Shown here piece after piece: positions 45,363 to 58,480 of a stretch of 64,000 nucleotides of DNA. Within the stretch, counting starts at the first letter, position 1; every line of letters starts with the position of its first letter. Origin of the DNA: Henckelia pumila (taxonomy: Eukaryota; Streptophyta; Magnoliopsida; Lamiales; Gesneriaceae). Location: positions 138,958,062 to 139,022,061 of the forward strand of contig NC_133123.1 of the NCBI RefSeq assembly GCF_033568475.1, read 5' to 3'. The notes beneath the pieces were generated by a model, which searched no databases, was not told where the DNA came from, and saw nothing but the letters and a program-made list of their open reading frames with translations. The position numbers and the translations under genes were made by a program.

Positions 45363-45802
45363 ACTATAATTTTAGCGTTGACTGGGAGGCACTTACTAGT
45401 AAATACCGAATTAAACTGTCACATATCATGACAGATAATAATGCAACACATAATTATGTAACACATAAACATGTATATTCAGCTGGCTATCTCAGTCTGT
45501 ACTTACGTACCTTAGTTCTACTAGGCAAGCTATACCAGCTCTAAAGTCCAAGCCTATAATCCGCACTACAATGCAAAATACTCATGCATTATAACCTTAT
45601 TCTAAAAGCCTTAACTAATCTATAATATACTCTCTATTTACTATAAGGAGTCGGAGCTATACCTGCGTCCGTCGTCAGCCCGCTGATGACGACTGCCCCA
45701 GAACTTGGGCACCGCTCCGCCGCAACCCCGGAGCACCTGGCCAACCTCCGGACCAAGCCTAGGAAGGCTGGAAACACCCCTAAACCCCTAAAACCAAGCT
45801 AG

Positions 45803-45909
<107 letters not shown>

Positions 45910-46493
45910 TGTGTGAGAAATGAGGCCCTCGGATGGCCTATTTATAGGCGAAGTTCGGACGGTCCGAACTGGGTTCGGACGATCCAAACTGCCACTTGTC
46001 CAAGCCTTTTAGAAACCTGGACCCTACGGAGTTCGGACGGTCCGAACTCGGGTTCGGACGGTCCGAACTCGGGTTCGGACGGCCCGAACTTGTCCGTATA
46101 CTTCGAATGTTTTGGTCCTTTCGAAGTCATTTTTGGACCCCGGGACCTATCCTACCATTTTCGAACGTTTCGGATCTGATTTTCCACTTATTTTCACCAA
46201 ATAAGGACTCTTTAAACATGTTTTGACACTTTTAAAATTATATGTCACTTTCTAACATGTTTAAAATCACTTAGTAAAATGGAACCGGGCTACTTCAGAA
46301 TATATAATAAAATTTAATATGATAATTAACATAATTAAATTTAACATCTTAATTAACAGTTACTAATAATTTATAATTAAATCATTATTTTTTAACAAAT
46401 TTCATTAAACTAATGTAGTATATTTGTAAACAAACTAACACTAAAAAAATAAATAATAAATTAAACCAAGTGAAATATTTATAAGTAGAATAA

Positions 46494-46734
46494 TCTATAC
46501 AATATTATAAAGGGTGTGCATTACATAGAAACTGGTTTGGTTGGTTATTGACACATCAAATTTTTTTTTACCACCTTTGCCCCTTGTAATGTATTCTTAT
46601 TTGAGAATTAAAATTTAAAATTAGGCTATAAAAAAGAACGGTTTTTAAAATTCCAATTGTAAAAGAATTACATTTAATTTCTTCTTGAAATAAAGACGTC
46701 TTACACACGCAACGCGTGTGCAACAAACGACTAG
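46494..46734 (+). mobile_element. Short non-autonomous Helitron, 241 bp
   Basis: 5' TC (TCTATACAATATTATAAAG), 3' CTAG preceded by a hairpin CACACGC-AAC-GCGTGTG about 12 bases before the end, inserted between A and T without a target duplication. These are the structural marks of Helitrons. A related sequence without the insert is seen near 38880-38900. Confidence 0.8.
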
Positions 46735-47475
46735 TTATATATTATATATTTAACCATATTAACTTTTCAATACCATTTTAATTTACATCATTGGCTTTAT
46801 TATGTCTATAATATACTATATTATAATAGATGTGGGTCTTATACTAACCGTTTTTGTATATCAAATCATATCAAATTTTTTCTCATTTTATTTTATTTTA
46901 TTTATATTTGAACTTAACTCTTTAAAGTAAATTATAGTAAAAAAAAAAAAAGAGCAAGATTTGTATCCACTTAAATTAATATGTCATTTGGTGTGAAAAA
47001 ATATTGAGAAAAATGTTATAATTAGAAGTATTAATATAAATAAGACAATGATAATTATTGATCGGAGAGACCATCATTTTTAGTTATTATTGGAAATATA
47101 ATGCATCTGAAAATTATTGTGTATAAAATTATTGATAATTAATTAATTAAGTACTTAGGACAAATTTTCGGTTATTTTACTTTAAATATGTGTGTCATTA
47201 GTAGTAATGATCCTTTATTAGTATGAGGTAAATTATGCAGCAAAAAAAAAAAAATCTTGTGATTATGTTTTTGATTTTATAAACATTATATTGAATTTAT
47301 AAAGTTAACCCTATATATTATTGTAGCATATATAAGCGCAATCAATGAATAAACTATTTTGATATAGTTTATTTGTTATTAAAATTATTAGCCTCATTTC
47401 GCACTACTAAAATAAAAAATAACAAATTAATCATTTAAAACTAAAAAACTTACACTACTACAAAAGTTGTATTTA

Positions 47476-47511
<36 letters not shown>

Positions 47512-48280
47512 TTATATATTATTAAGAATAAGTTCACATTTAATATAATAATAAAAGCACACTATATTAGTAAAAAAATAAAAATACTATGCTATTTGTT
47601 TTAACCCATCAATCACAATATTTTAATTTATTTTAAAACATCATATTGAATTTGTAAAGTTTTAATATTTTTTATAAGAAAATTTGTAAAATTAAACATC
47701 TATACTATTGTAATATAAGTGCAATAAATAAATAAACTATATGGATAAAGAATATCACCATATATATATATATATATGATTAACAATAAGTTTCACATTT
47801 AATATAATAATAAAAGCACACAATAGTACGAAGAAAATAAAAATACTACCATCAAACACGATATTTTAATTTGATTTCAAAATATCATATTGAATTTGTA
47901 AACTTAACTCTCTATATATACTATTGTAATATAAGTACAATCAATTAATAAACTATTTTGATATAGACTCTTTATTATTATTGAAATTATTAATCTTATT
48001 TCTCATTATCACAATAAAAATAACTAATATCTTTTAGTAATATTTACACTTATAAAAAATTTGTGTCAAACATATATATGAAAAAGTAAAATATTTGATA
48101 ATATAGAAATATTGTGTCCAAATATTGTTTGTGAAATTTTATATTATATATTATACACAATCTATTAATAATTAATTTTGAGATTATAATTGAATATATA
48201 TAAATGAAAAATTAAATACACATTCGTTACTCATAATGCAATAAATCTCTCATTAAAGTTTGACTAAAATTTTAATCTCT
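46735..48280. other. AT-rich region with degenerate repeats
   Basis: No gene seen. Three related blocks start near 47261, 47590 and 47860 (shared CATATTGAATTTGTAAA and ATACTATTGTAATATAAG), about 270-330 bp apart. (TA)n tracts are at 47480-47508 and 47760-47778. Confidence 0.6.
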
Positions 48281-48700
48281 TTTTTGCCCTTGTTTTTTAC
48301 CTCATTTTTTTAACAATTGCCCATACAAGTTTTTTGATCCATACACAATTTGAGAGCAAAGTTATAAATTTACGATGAAAAAACTTTGTTCATCATTCAT
48401 ACTTTTATAGTAGAAAAATTTTTTGCCCTTGTTTTTTATCTCATTTTTCCACAATTGTCCATACAAGTTTTTTGATGTATACACAATTTGAGAGCAAAGT
48501 TATAAATTCACAATGAAAAAACTTTGCCTATCATTCATACTTTTATAGTAAAAAAATTTTTTGTCCTTGTTTTTTACCTCATTTTTTCACAATTGCCCAT
48601 ACAAGTTTTTTGATCCATATACAATTTGACGGCAAAATTATAAATTCATAATAAAAAAACTTTGTTCATCGTTCATACTTTACTTTTATAGTAGAGAAAT
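48281..48700 (+). repeat. 139-bp tandem repeat, three copies
   Basis: Copies begin at 48281, 48420 and 48558, each TTTTTGCCCTTGTTTTTT (third copy GTCC) through ACTTTTATAGTAGAAAAATT. It ends about 170 bp before the WD40 gene start, so it may lie in its promoter. Confidence 0.88.
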
Positions 48701-48866
48701 AGATTTTCGATGCACAGCTGGCTCCCGCTTTAGCATAATCGTTAAAATTATTGTTTTAATATATTTAATTAATTTAATTATATTGGAAAAAAAAATAATA
48801 ACCCCTCCTACCCCCATGACTCCTTGAGCTGTGCAGTCCTTTGCCGCCACAGCCGCATAGCGAAGG

Positions 48867-51800
48867 ATGTTGGAGGCTAAGAGGTTGAAGAAGGCAGCAG
48901 TCCCAGAAACTCTCTTCCGCCACCCTTCTGCGGCACACCTCCAATCCACCCGCCTCGCCCTCAGTGTAATGAATCCAAAAGGAAACATCTTACTTTATTA
49001 TTCCTTGGCGGTATATGAGCTTAATTTCAATATTCATGTTTGTGGTAATTGTGTGATTCAGGTCAACGAGGACGCCACTTCTTGCTGGGTTTACATTGCC
49101 CCAGGCTCACGAATATACAAACTCCGAGTATGACCTTTATGCGCTTTAATGTGAGAGATAGATATGAGCTTTGAGTTTATGCCAAAAAAAATTGAAGTTG
49201 GAGCTGGTCCAGGATTGTGTTTGTCTTGTTAGATAAGCAGCAATGAATACATTACATGAATTTACCAGTTTTCATTGAATTTTAAGTGCTAGCATACTTA
49301 AGTTGATTCCCACCTCATGAAAGTATCTGGGGACTCAGGTTTCTGAAAAGAGTTTTTGTACTGCATTAGTTTGTTTCTTTGTGTCCTCTATATACCCACT
49401 TATGAAGGGAGGTCAGGTTTGGATTCTTGAACTAGAGTCCATAACCAGTTGCATATATTTAGCCGAATTGGGGCACATATTAGCTAATGTTTCTCATTCC
49501 TTGTCAGATTTCATTGGAGGATACATTTGTGGGTCGAGGAAAGGAAAGCCTTTTAATCCCTGAACAAACTCAGGTAAGCTTGTTCCATGCATTGCCCTCG
49601 GTAGCTTTATCCTTAAAGACCATAAATTTCCTTCAGCTGATCAAATGAGGTGTTAATGAAGGTTTTGGATGCAGCACTGGTCAACCGCTGCCCTCATCGG
49701 TCTCAAATTCAAAGTATAGTGCGTGCAGAAACAGAAGGTGATTGACTATTCCCTGTACTAACTTCATAATTTACTTTTCAAATTTGTGCATTTTATCATT
49801 ACACTCTTACAGTCTTAATCTCTTCTCTCTTTTCGTTCCTTTAACTTTTAACTAGAAATTTACCTTAAGAAATATGTTTAGTTACATTTTTCGCCCCAGA
49901 TTTATCAGGTATACGTTTTTTATTTAGTATGACGTGAGAAAATATTCAAGGAAAAAAAGTAGGACTTGATAACAGAAGCTTTGTTCTATCAAAACAGTTG
50001 AATAAATAGCATGTGTTTGTTTTTGGCCTTTGGGTTGCCTTGCTTTGTCTGAAAAGTTTTAAGGTTGAAAATATTGGATACTTGTTGAATTTAGGTTCAT
50101 ACCTCATTTGTGTTTTGTATGGTTTTACTAGTGTAATGTCGCCACTCATGCAGATCTGGGTTGCTCATTACTGGGAAGTGTGGACTCCTATGGTCACCTT
50201 ATTGTTTCTAAAATTGATTCTGGCAATACAGGTAATTGTCTCCTTCACTCTAGTGTTCTTTAACTTTTTATACTTTTCACCTCCTTGAGTTGTGTGTGTA
50301 TTTCTACGATTTCAATAAATCTGTGATGCTGAATCTTGTGCCATCTACTTTTGCATGTCGGTTATTGAGGTGATGTTGATTACGTGTGTACAGTGTTGAA
50401 TTTATGTTGGTCAGTTTTTCCAATCTCTATCTCAGTTTTTTGTCTTTTTCAAGCATGTTTTGATAATACTGACGGAAGAATTTAAAGCTGGGGTTTTTAC
50501 GCACTGCCGATGAAGATAATATGATAGGATTCTGGTCGCCAGTTCATCTGATTCTTAACATAGACTGACTGAAAATCCACTAAGTTGAGAGCATTATGAA
50601 TAGGCTTTAACATCTTTCATGCACAATTGCTATTGGAGGCACAAAACTGCATCTCCTTATTTTACTGATGGTACTAAATGATATGAACTCTTTTTTTCCC
50701 CCAGATGTAGATGGGCTTACATATTCAGTATCTCCTAGGGAAGTTGGTGTCGGGGAAGGAAGCTGGTCTGGACTTTGCTTTAATCCAAATCAATTGTCCA
50801 TGGTACATTATTTCCTTGACCAACATTCAATAATTAGGTGTACACATTTCTCTTGTTCTGTTCCGCTTCAAATTTTTGTTTGTCATATGTTTGTCTGTAT
50901 TTCCACTTTTGCTCATTATATTTTACCTTTCTTATTTCAAAATTCTTGATTCTGGGTCACTTGTTTGATTTAATGTGCTAAATATTCGACAGCAATGACA
51001 ATCAGAGACCTAATTCCCGTAATTGACTGGCTATTCTGCTTTTGCTTCAGGCAGCTGTAGCAGTCAGCTTAAATAAGAGCATTGATGTTTACGACCAAGA
51101 TATTCATCTCCGCACTTTACGTACGTGAGTACTTCATTGTCTTTGTGCTCTTTTAGCATTTTTTTTAACTTCTACTTCTGTCTTCTGTTTCCTGAATCAA
51201 TTTTGTATCATGAAATCTTATTTTTGCCATGCTGTACTGAGGATGCGTAAAGTTCCATCATCAAATAGGATGTGATACTCATCATGAAAGTAGTGAATAT
51301 CAGTTTTATTTTACATTCCTGTTAAGACTATAATGAACATTTTTAAGTTCCATTTTTCTTGTTTTATCTCTGCTTCAGATTATGGCATCCATCTTCGCTC
51401 GTTTTTATGAACAAATTTGGTGAGGGTACGAATTCTATGATCAGTGTTACAGAAGGTTCCCAGGTTCATGGATTCTTTATTCTGTCAAACTTATCGAATA
51501 AATTTCAAACGACTGTTCCCTGTTTGGTGTTAATACATTGTTTCATCCCATTACCTGCAACAGATCAGCGTATGGGACTTGCGAACAAAAGAGAATGGGG
51601 GCTGTGTGCATAGAGTAGTGGGATCAGTTGGGGATATGATATATGCAGTTAGTACATCTTCATCTGGTTATATTGCTACTGGTGGAGCAGATCGCACTGT
51701 GACTGTTTATGACCCTCGCAGGTTTGTGGGATTGTCAAATACCTGAACTTTCAATTGTACCATGCAGTGGGTATTATAATGTGCCAGTGCTTGGATTAAC

Positions 51801-52756
51801 GATGAACAATTTGTCCTAAACTGAGTGCAGATGGTCAGCTGTGGCCAGATGGCTTAACTGCTCAAAATACGAGGTTAGCTGTCCGTGATGTAATTTTTTT
51901 GGTAATGCTGACTAATTCACATCAACATACTCATTGGATATGTGGAGTGTCTGTAACAATGACACTTTGCTTCTCTAATTTGTATCTTGTTATAGTGAAC
52001 TTGAGCAAAAAAGACATTATTTTATACATGTATTTTAAACGTTCTATTTGAAACTGCTTGGGATAAAATTTGATTGAATAACATTTGCTTGTCCCCTCAT
52101 ATTCTGCAGATTACTGGACTTGCTTTTTCATCAGTTGATCCTGATTATATATATGTGCAAGGAGTTGATTATGAGGTTAGTTTTTTTACGATAGTCCACT
52201 CATGATGTATAAACCTCAAAGCTTGACATCATATTTGGTGGTCTCTCCTTCACTATGTACAATTGGTTGAACTTAAAAGCAGATTGTGTGATAGATGTGT
52301 TTTCTGAAGTTGACAGAATTTCCCATAGATTACCCTGTAATGATCTTTAACGATAGGTTTATTTCAAATTACTTTGCAGGTGTTCTGTGGACTATGGAGA
52401 GAAAGCAAGAAATCCTTTTCGTTTAGGGGAGATTCGAACTGGCTTGGATTCGGCAAGGTTTTTTTTTTTTTTTTTTTCTTCCCCTTCATCACCCTGACCT
52501 GATGCTCTTTTAAATAAATGTTCATGAGTATCATGTCTGATATCCCAAATGTGTCAGCATATGCAGAGTTTCTTTATAGTTACCACTTGTGATGCAGTGG
52601 GAGATGGCTATGCAAACATAGTAGAACAAATTAAAACGGGCTGTTTTTAGTTTCTTGACTTGTGATTATTGTCCATTTCTACTGCAGTGTTCCAATAGGG
52701 ATGTTTTAGCAGGATGGTGCGATTCAGGTAGCATATTTGTTGCTGATGTTTCCTAG
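48867..52756 (+). CDS. WD40 repeat protein, 13 exons, 351 aa
   Basis: Exons: 48867..48965, 49062..49127, 49508..49573, 49662..49737, 50154..50231, 50705..50802, 51051..51124, 51379..51463, 51564..51721, 51831..51873, 52110..52175, 52380..52457, 52688..52756. All introns are GT-AG, phases agree at every junction, and the total of 1056 bases is divisible by three. WD-type strands are visible (GSVDSYGHLIVSKI, SMAAVAVSLNKSIDVYD, ISVWDLRTKENGG, GYIATGGADRTVTVYDPRR, YEITGLAFSSVDPDYIYVQG, VFCGLWRES). The length fits one seven-bladed propeller, a scaffold for protein complexes. I do not recognise the exact orthologue and give no symbol. Expression level and partners cannot be read from the sequence. 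Confidence 0.87.
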
Positions 52757-54279
52757 AATGATGTCCTTAACACCGGCGCGCGAAAGCAACTCTACTAGCT
52801 GCCTTACGCTTCATCTCAAGCTTTACAAAAGAATCAATGATGCAAGAGTATCCGCAACAGTCCCAAAGGATCTTCCGACCTTTGAGACTTCACCATTCTC
52901 GGTACCAGTGGTGAACCCCTTGTTCTGTAATGCTTCCAATGGCCTTTTCTTTTCTTTTTTTTTTTTTTGGGAAACTGGATTGGATTGAGATTGCTGGGAT
53001 AGTGGCCAAATTTTTCAATCAGAAGAGGGCCTACTTTTAAATGACAGTCACATATGCTTTAAAGATTATTTTTGGACATTAGTTAAAGGGCCCCAACTCT
53101 CATCTACACTACTCATTCTTGATCGGTACCAACATTTGGTGATGTTTAGATCTCTCTTAATAATATTGGCAACAAATGTTGTCATGATTCGGGTACTTGA
53201 GCGTGCAAAAAAGTCATGAACGAGTTATGACTTTAATTTGGAAAAATTCCGGTATAGTAGATTAGAACATGAATTTCCGAAACGTGAATATTATTGTGAC
53301 AAAGAAATATACCATACGAGTCACGTCATGTTGATTGTTCATTGCGGATTCAGTCATATTTGTTGGGCCAATGACAAGTCCCTAATTTCATCATTCAAGA
53401 TGTGAAAAGAGACCCCCAATTTTTATATTATTGTGAAATGACATGGTCGCAATTATTTTCGATTATTTGTGCATCATCGGGGCCACCACTCAACTTGCTG
53501 ACTTGCCGGAGAATGGAGATCACAATACATAAGAAATAAATTCTAGATAAACTAATTATTTCTTGTGATTTAAAAAGCATACATTTAACTACTTTTTTCC
53601 CACATTAAATGGCACAGACTTCTTCTTCTTATTTTTTTAAAGTACGATTTTGTAAGGACTAATTAATAAATAAATGGTGATATTATTTGATTACTAGAAT
53701 GGTATATACTATTAGGCCTAGGATCAGAGGCTTGATTACAAAAATAAATGAATCCTGACAGCTATTGCTGTGTTTCTTCGTCAGCCTCCTGAACATCTTT
53801 TCCTGCATATTATTTTTCTGAAAATAAATATTATTAAATCAGTCTCTATATTAGATTAAAAATAGATACTGAAAAATCCGCTGGTAACGAGACGTGAGAT
53901 GATGTGGGCATGTTTAAATAGAAAGAATTAAAATATAAGGACAATTAATTAATATTGGTGTATAAAAAGCCAGCTAATGTGCTTTTCCTCTAATTAATAT
54001 TAGTTTTGTGACCATGCCGCTGAGGTACAGCAGACAGCCTACGATTAGATAGGCATTTTATTATGAGTTAATTAAATATACTTTTATTTGATAATATCGC
54101 TGTTATTCAAAGCATACAATAATTAAGATTGAATTTGAATGTCAACAGCAGCATTTGACATGCAAGGGCAGTCATGGACACAAGTCATTGCCAAACGTTT
54201 ATATTTTTATTCACTCGTGACAAAAAGGGATACTGTATTAAAAAAATAAAAATAAAAGTCAATGATGCATAAAGTCTAA
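52757..54279. other. 3' flank of the WD40 gene and intergenic DNA
   Basis: The 3' UTR continues past 52756; a poly-T run is near 52950-52968. Nothing else is recognisable. Confidence 0.5.
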
Positions 54280-54405
54280 GACAGTGTTTGGAAAAACTTC
54301 TAAAAATCACTTCTCAGTTTTTCGTTAACAAAATTTTACAACATTGCAAAATTTTGTTAACGAAAAGCTGATAAGTACTTCCTAAAAGCTCTCCCAAACA
54401 CTACC
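54280..54405. mobile_element. Tourist-type (PIF/Harbinger) MITE, copy 2
   Basis: 126-bp near-palindrome GACAGTGTTTGG to CCAAACACTACC, flanked by TAA at 54277..54279 and 54406..54408. The core TTCGTTAACAAAATTTTACA is shared with copy 1 at 30093..30217. Confidence 0.82.
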
Positions 54406-55300
54406 TAAATAACCTTCAAACTAAATAAGATTTGATGTAACATTTTATTATTTTCTAAGATATAGTCTTTAATTATGTTTTGGATATCATGTTTCATGTA
54501 TTAGATAGAAAAAAATTGTTTATCTGTCGAGTTATTTTTTCGTCGTTATATGCAATTTATGATGTAATTCTTTATGGCTTATTTTAAAATATCAATTATG
54601 TCCTTTTTTAAAAAAAAACAATTTGTCCGTATGAGGAGGGGGTGTTGCTCACGATAGAAGGAAATGGGATCGCAGTAGACTTAGTCGTGAGTGGGCCGTC
54701 TGCCCCGCTTAGGCGCCAACCAAGACCCAGCTCACTCTCGGGCCACGTGTGCGCCATCCATCGCTCTCCAATCACCTTTTCACACGTGGTCAACGGAATT
54801 CGTGTATTATTTTATTTCTCACGACAATTAAAGTTTACTAATTGGAAACATTAGTAGGAACAATTTAAAATCAATCTTAAGCTGGCAAATGAATATTCAC
54901 CCTGCTTAACATATTATTTTTATTTTCTGTCAGAATTTTCTTTTCCCCAATACATAAACTTTATACAAAATCTTTTATCAAACCTTCTCAGAAATTGATT
55001 TTTTTTAAAAAATTCTACTATTCAGAGCTCTAGCTACACATAAAGGATACTAATCTTCAAAAAAAATAATATTAATAAATAAACATTAATATTTGATAGA
55101 GCGGAGAGCATAAGAAAATAAAAGGAAAATTAATTATATTTACGAATTTAGTGTTTGTATTTATTATTATTATTATTTATTGTTTATTGGATGATGGTAA
55201 AATTAGGAGATATATCTTTCATTTTTTTAAAAAATATATAAATGAATGAATATTCTCTTCCTTTGCCAACAAGCAGTCAATGCACGGTCCAAATCTTCGC
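54406..55300. other. Intergenic region upstream of the ROH1-like gene
   Basis: Two G-box-like sequences are present, CCACGTGTG (54743-54751) and CACACGTGG (54781-54789), about 530-570 bp upstream of the presumed TATA box. They could bind bZIP or bHLH factors. No gene seen. Confidence 0.45.
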
Positions 55301-55303
55301 CCC

Positions 55304-55310
55304 ATATAAG
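55304..55310 (+). promoter_or_regulatory. Putative TATA box of the ROH1-like gene
   Basis: CATATAAGCC about 535 bp before the ATG, followed by a CT-rich leader with AGGGTTT. Its position is consistent with a transcript carrying a 5' UTR intron. Confidence 0.5.
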
Positions 55311-55457
55311 CCACTCCTCTTCATTAGGGTTTCAAAATATCCCCTTTCGAATTCTCCTTCCTTCTCCTAAACTCTTATCGGGTTCTTCTGATCCCAGAAT
55401 CCATTTTTCTCTTATTTTGATCATTGATTTTACTGCACGTTCTCGCAATACATCAAG

Positions 55458-55813
55458 GTTGAGTTTTTTTGCATACGTTTCTTTCATCTGGGTGGTTTTG
55501 TGGTGAAGATTTCTTGAAATTTTAATGTCCTCGTTTTACATTTCTATCAATTTTTAGATGTTTTTGGTGATGTTTTCAATCTGGGTTCTTCTGGGTTTGG
55601 CTTAATTTTATTCCCCGTATTTTCCCCCATTCCTATCGTCAGCTGAGTTTGTGTTTCTTTTTTCCTCGTAATTTTTTCTCTCGAGAGCAAACTGTATTCA
55701 GGTTTTGCCCAAAAAATCGAAAGTTTTTTCTTTCTTTTTTTCCGACTGTAACTGGGACTTTTGAGTCTAAATTTCTACAGTGTTTTTCTGTATTTTTTTT
55801 ATCGAACATTCAG
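55458..55813 (+). other. Putative 5' UTR intron of the ROH1-like gene
   Basis: CATCAAG followed by GTTGAG, a T-rich run, and ACATTCAG 26 bases before the ATG. GT-AG borders and T-rich content fit a plant leader intron. Inferred only. Confidence 0.5.
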
Positions 55814-55839
55814 TCTTTCGGTTATATGTAATCTGAGAG

Positions 55840-57009
55840 ATGCCGGCGACAGAGTTTCAAGAGTCATCCTCGTCGGTATCTTCGCCCTTTGGATTTTCCA
55901 TCTTAAGCAGACGCCGTGATCAGGTCCACTCCATGGAGTCTCCACAGGAAGCCACTGCTCAAGAAACCGAATTTCTAGCCTTCCAGAGGCAAGTAGCCGA
56001 AAGGTTCCAAGATTTAGCGGCAGCAGATTCCGATGAGCTGCTCTCAGTCCCATGGATTCGAAAGCTTTTAGACGCATTCCTCTGCTGTCAAGAGGAATTC
56101 AGAGTGATCATCTTCAACAACAAGGCCTGTTTGAATAGGCCTCCAATGGACAAATACATTTCAGAGTTCTTCGAGAGGAGCGTAAAGGCTTTGGATGTTT
56201 GTAATGCTATCCGTGATGGGATTGAGCAGATCAAGCAGTGGCAGAAACAGCTGGAGATCGTTTTGTGTGCACTAGGTAACCAAAGGAGCATTGGTGAAGG
56301 TCAGTTTCGCCGTGCGAAGAAGGCGCTAATTGATTTGGCCATCGGAATGCTTGATGAAAAGGAATCGAGCTCGGCTGTCGCACATAGAAACAGATCTTTT
56401 GGTCGCAATAATGTACCGAAGGAGAGGCCTTTTGTTCACTTCAGGTCACTCTCGTGGAGCGTTTCAAGGTCTTGGTCTGCTGCTAGGCAGCTCCAAGCAA
56501 TTAGCAACAATTTGGCGGCTCCACGAACAAATGAGATTGCATCCACCAATGGACTGAATGTGGCTGTTTTCACTATGAACTACGTGCTTCTATTTGTGAT
56601 GTGGGCGCTAGTGGCGGCAATCCCCTGTCAGGACCGTGGTCTTCAGACACATTTTGTTGTGCCAAGGCAGTTCATTTGGGCTGCTCCAATTCATTCCCTT
56701 CATGATAGAATCTTGGAGGATTCAAAGAAACGGGACAGAAGAAATGCTTGTGGGTTGATGAAGGAGATTCATGATATTGAGATATGCACCCGGCACATGA
56801 ATGAATTGACTGATTCGGTCCAGTTCCCACTGACAGAGGAAAAGGAAGGAGAAGTGAAGCAAAGGGTTCAAGAATTAGGATTGGTTTATGAAGCTGTAAA
56901 AGATGGACTGGATCCACTGGAACGCCAAGTTAGAGAGGTGTTCCATAGGATCGTGCGTAGCCGGACCGAGGGCCTCGATTCAATCGGTCGAGCAAATACT
57001 CCTACTTGA
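55840..57009 (+). CDS. ROH1: ROH1-like protein (DUF793/BYPASS-related), 389 aa
   Basis: Single coding exon. The N-terminus (MPATEFQ, then [19 protein letters not shown]) and the body ([63 protein letters not shown]) match what I know of plant ROH1-type proteins. A hydrophobic stretch near residues 240-262 ([17 protein letters not shown]) is typical of the family and could insert in a membrane. A helical C-terminal region ends near residue 375. In Arabidopsis ROH1A binds Exo70 exocyst subunits and affects secretion of seed mucilage; a role in exocytosis is inferred here. A polyadenylation-like AATAAAATC lies at about 57220. Confidence 0.88.
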   Translation: MPATEFQESSSSVSSPFGFSILSRRRDQVHSMESPQEATAQETEFLAFQRQVAERFQDLAAADSDELLSVPWIRKLLDAFLCCQEEFRVIIFNNKACLNRPPMDKYISEFFERSVKALDVCNAIRDGIEQIKQWQKQLEIVLCALGNQRSIGEGQFRRAKKALIDLAIGMLDEKESSSAVAHRNRSFGRNNVPKERPFVHFRSLSWSVSRSWSAARQLQAISNNLAAPRTNEIASTNGLNVAVFTMNYVLLFVMWALVAAIPCQDRGLQTHFVVPRQFIWAAPIHSLHDRILEDSKKRDRRNACGLMKEIHDIEICTRHMNELTDSVQFPLTEEKEGEVKQRVQELGLVYEAVKDGLDPLERQVREVFHRIVRSRTEGLDSIGRANTPT

Positions 57010-58480
57010 TTTATCTTTGAATGTCCTGACGGCACCTGTTGTAAATTGATCTTAAAAGTGTTCTATGAATTTCGGGCAATGGAACCGACTTGCCTAGAAT
57101 AAGAAGTGTTGAAAGTGTTTTCATATTAACGAAGTATCACTATGTAAAAAAAAGGTTAGGTAAAATGGTTGAACTTTATGGTGTCCATGATGCTTTGTTC
57201 TTGATCTTTGCTTTTGTATAATAAAATCATTCTGTAAATTTGCTCTATCTTGTGTGTGGCCATCTTATGTTCAATGTAGATGATTGATAACGTTGGTGCC
57301 ATTACATTTTATTTGCATCTCGTTCGATCATTGTGCGTGATGAAGCCAGCCTTAACTTTTTTTTCCTCTACATATGACGATGATGATATACTCTGAAACA
57401 CTAAATGGGAGTATAAATTTGGGACAGAAATCTGAATTGTTGATCGGGAGCCTTACGCAAGTAGTCCCCTGGGCATTTTCTGAAAAAAGTGAAAACCAGT
57501 TATTTTTATATATCATTTAATTAGTTAGAATTCAAGAAAAAGATTTTTATATTTAGCCATATAAAACAAGAATACTCTGCAGTTTTGCCTGCACGTTTAA
57601 CGTTTTTGACAGCGTGTCGGGTGAATCCAATAAGGTCACATTTTTTAATCTCAGTTCTTGAATTTGAATACCAAACGTGATGTTTCTCCACTTTTGTCTT
57701 AATTCTAACATTGTACTTTTCTGGACGAGGTAAACAACGACTCGCATCATAAGCCAAGCCAGCTCGAAACGACTATGGAAAGGACAAAGAATCGAAGATC
57801 TCAAGATTTGAGCTCTAAATGCTACAACCATTTTTGAGTTCTAGAAGAAACATGGCTGGCATGTGGAAGGAAGACCTAACTACTGAAAAACTTTGAGAGG
57901 CCAAGAAGACGTCTCTAGGTGTAATGACAATAAATGCTAAAAGTTGTTTTTTGTGGGCTGGAATCAACACTGCATTTTACTCTAGTATAGCTTATGGGGC
58001 CATCAACTCCATTTCCAGCTTTTAAATTCTCATCGAAAAAATGGAATAACCCACCTAACAAGCATACGAATTGGGGCCGGCAAGATAGTTCAAGCGTTCT
58101 TTGAATTTTTTCTAAAAATAAAATACAATATTTCGAGTATTTTTGTGAAATGCTTATCAAAGTTCTTGTACAAGTTTCTTCATGAGAGGAATTTGGACAA
58201 AATAGAAAATTAATACGTGAAGATGCACCATAAATATTGTGGCTAATAAAAAAAAAAAAAACAAGGATCTAGCATCTCAAATGCATGATATTGTCTTAAC
58301 TTACCGCCAGGGCAAAACTTATGGAAGCTTATAATCAAAGGAACTAGATTTTTCCCTGTTCCATTGGCAACTTCATCAAAGCAAAGCATAAGTTCTTTGC
58401 TTGCTGCTTCTATATGCACTTGCTATCTTCTCCTGGCCAAATACATTAGCCCTTTTCCCCAGCTAATTCGATTCCGAAAA
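57010..58480. other. Intergenic region between the ROH1-like and RTM2-like genes
   Basis: Contains the ROH1-like 3' UTR (to about 57240) and the promoter of the next gene. Several short ORFs on the minus strand have no recognisable domain. No transposon ends are evident. Confidence 0.5.

Larger units (their letters stand above)
43589..45421 (+). mobile_element. E7: Athila-like deletion derivative inserted in the E6 LTR
   Basis: Target duplication CATAT at 43584..43588 and 45422..45426; the uninterrupted site is seen in the other E6 LTR near 40000. Full 5' LTR 43589..44976 (TGATGAGTGC to AAGCGGTCA), an exact 18-base tRNA-Asp primer site at 44983..45000, a short interior with one small ORF, and then only about 28 bp matching the LTR end (TACCGAATTAAACTGTCA). 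Nearly the whole internal region and 3' LTR are missing, apparently by deletion. Confidence 0.85.

Noticed and set aside
58364-58480. Upstream in-frame ATG of the RTM2-like gene
   Set aside because: The extension is hydrophobic and unlike family N-termini, which begin MELELGLK at 58481.
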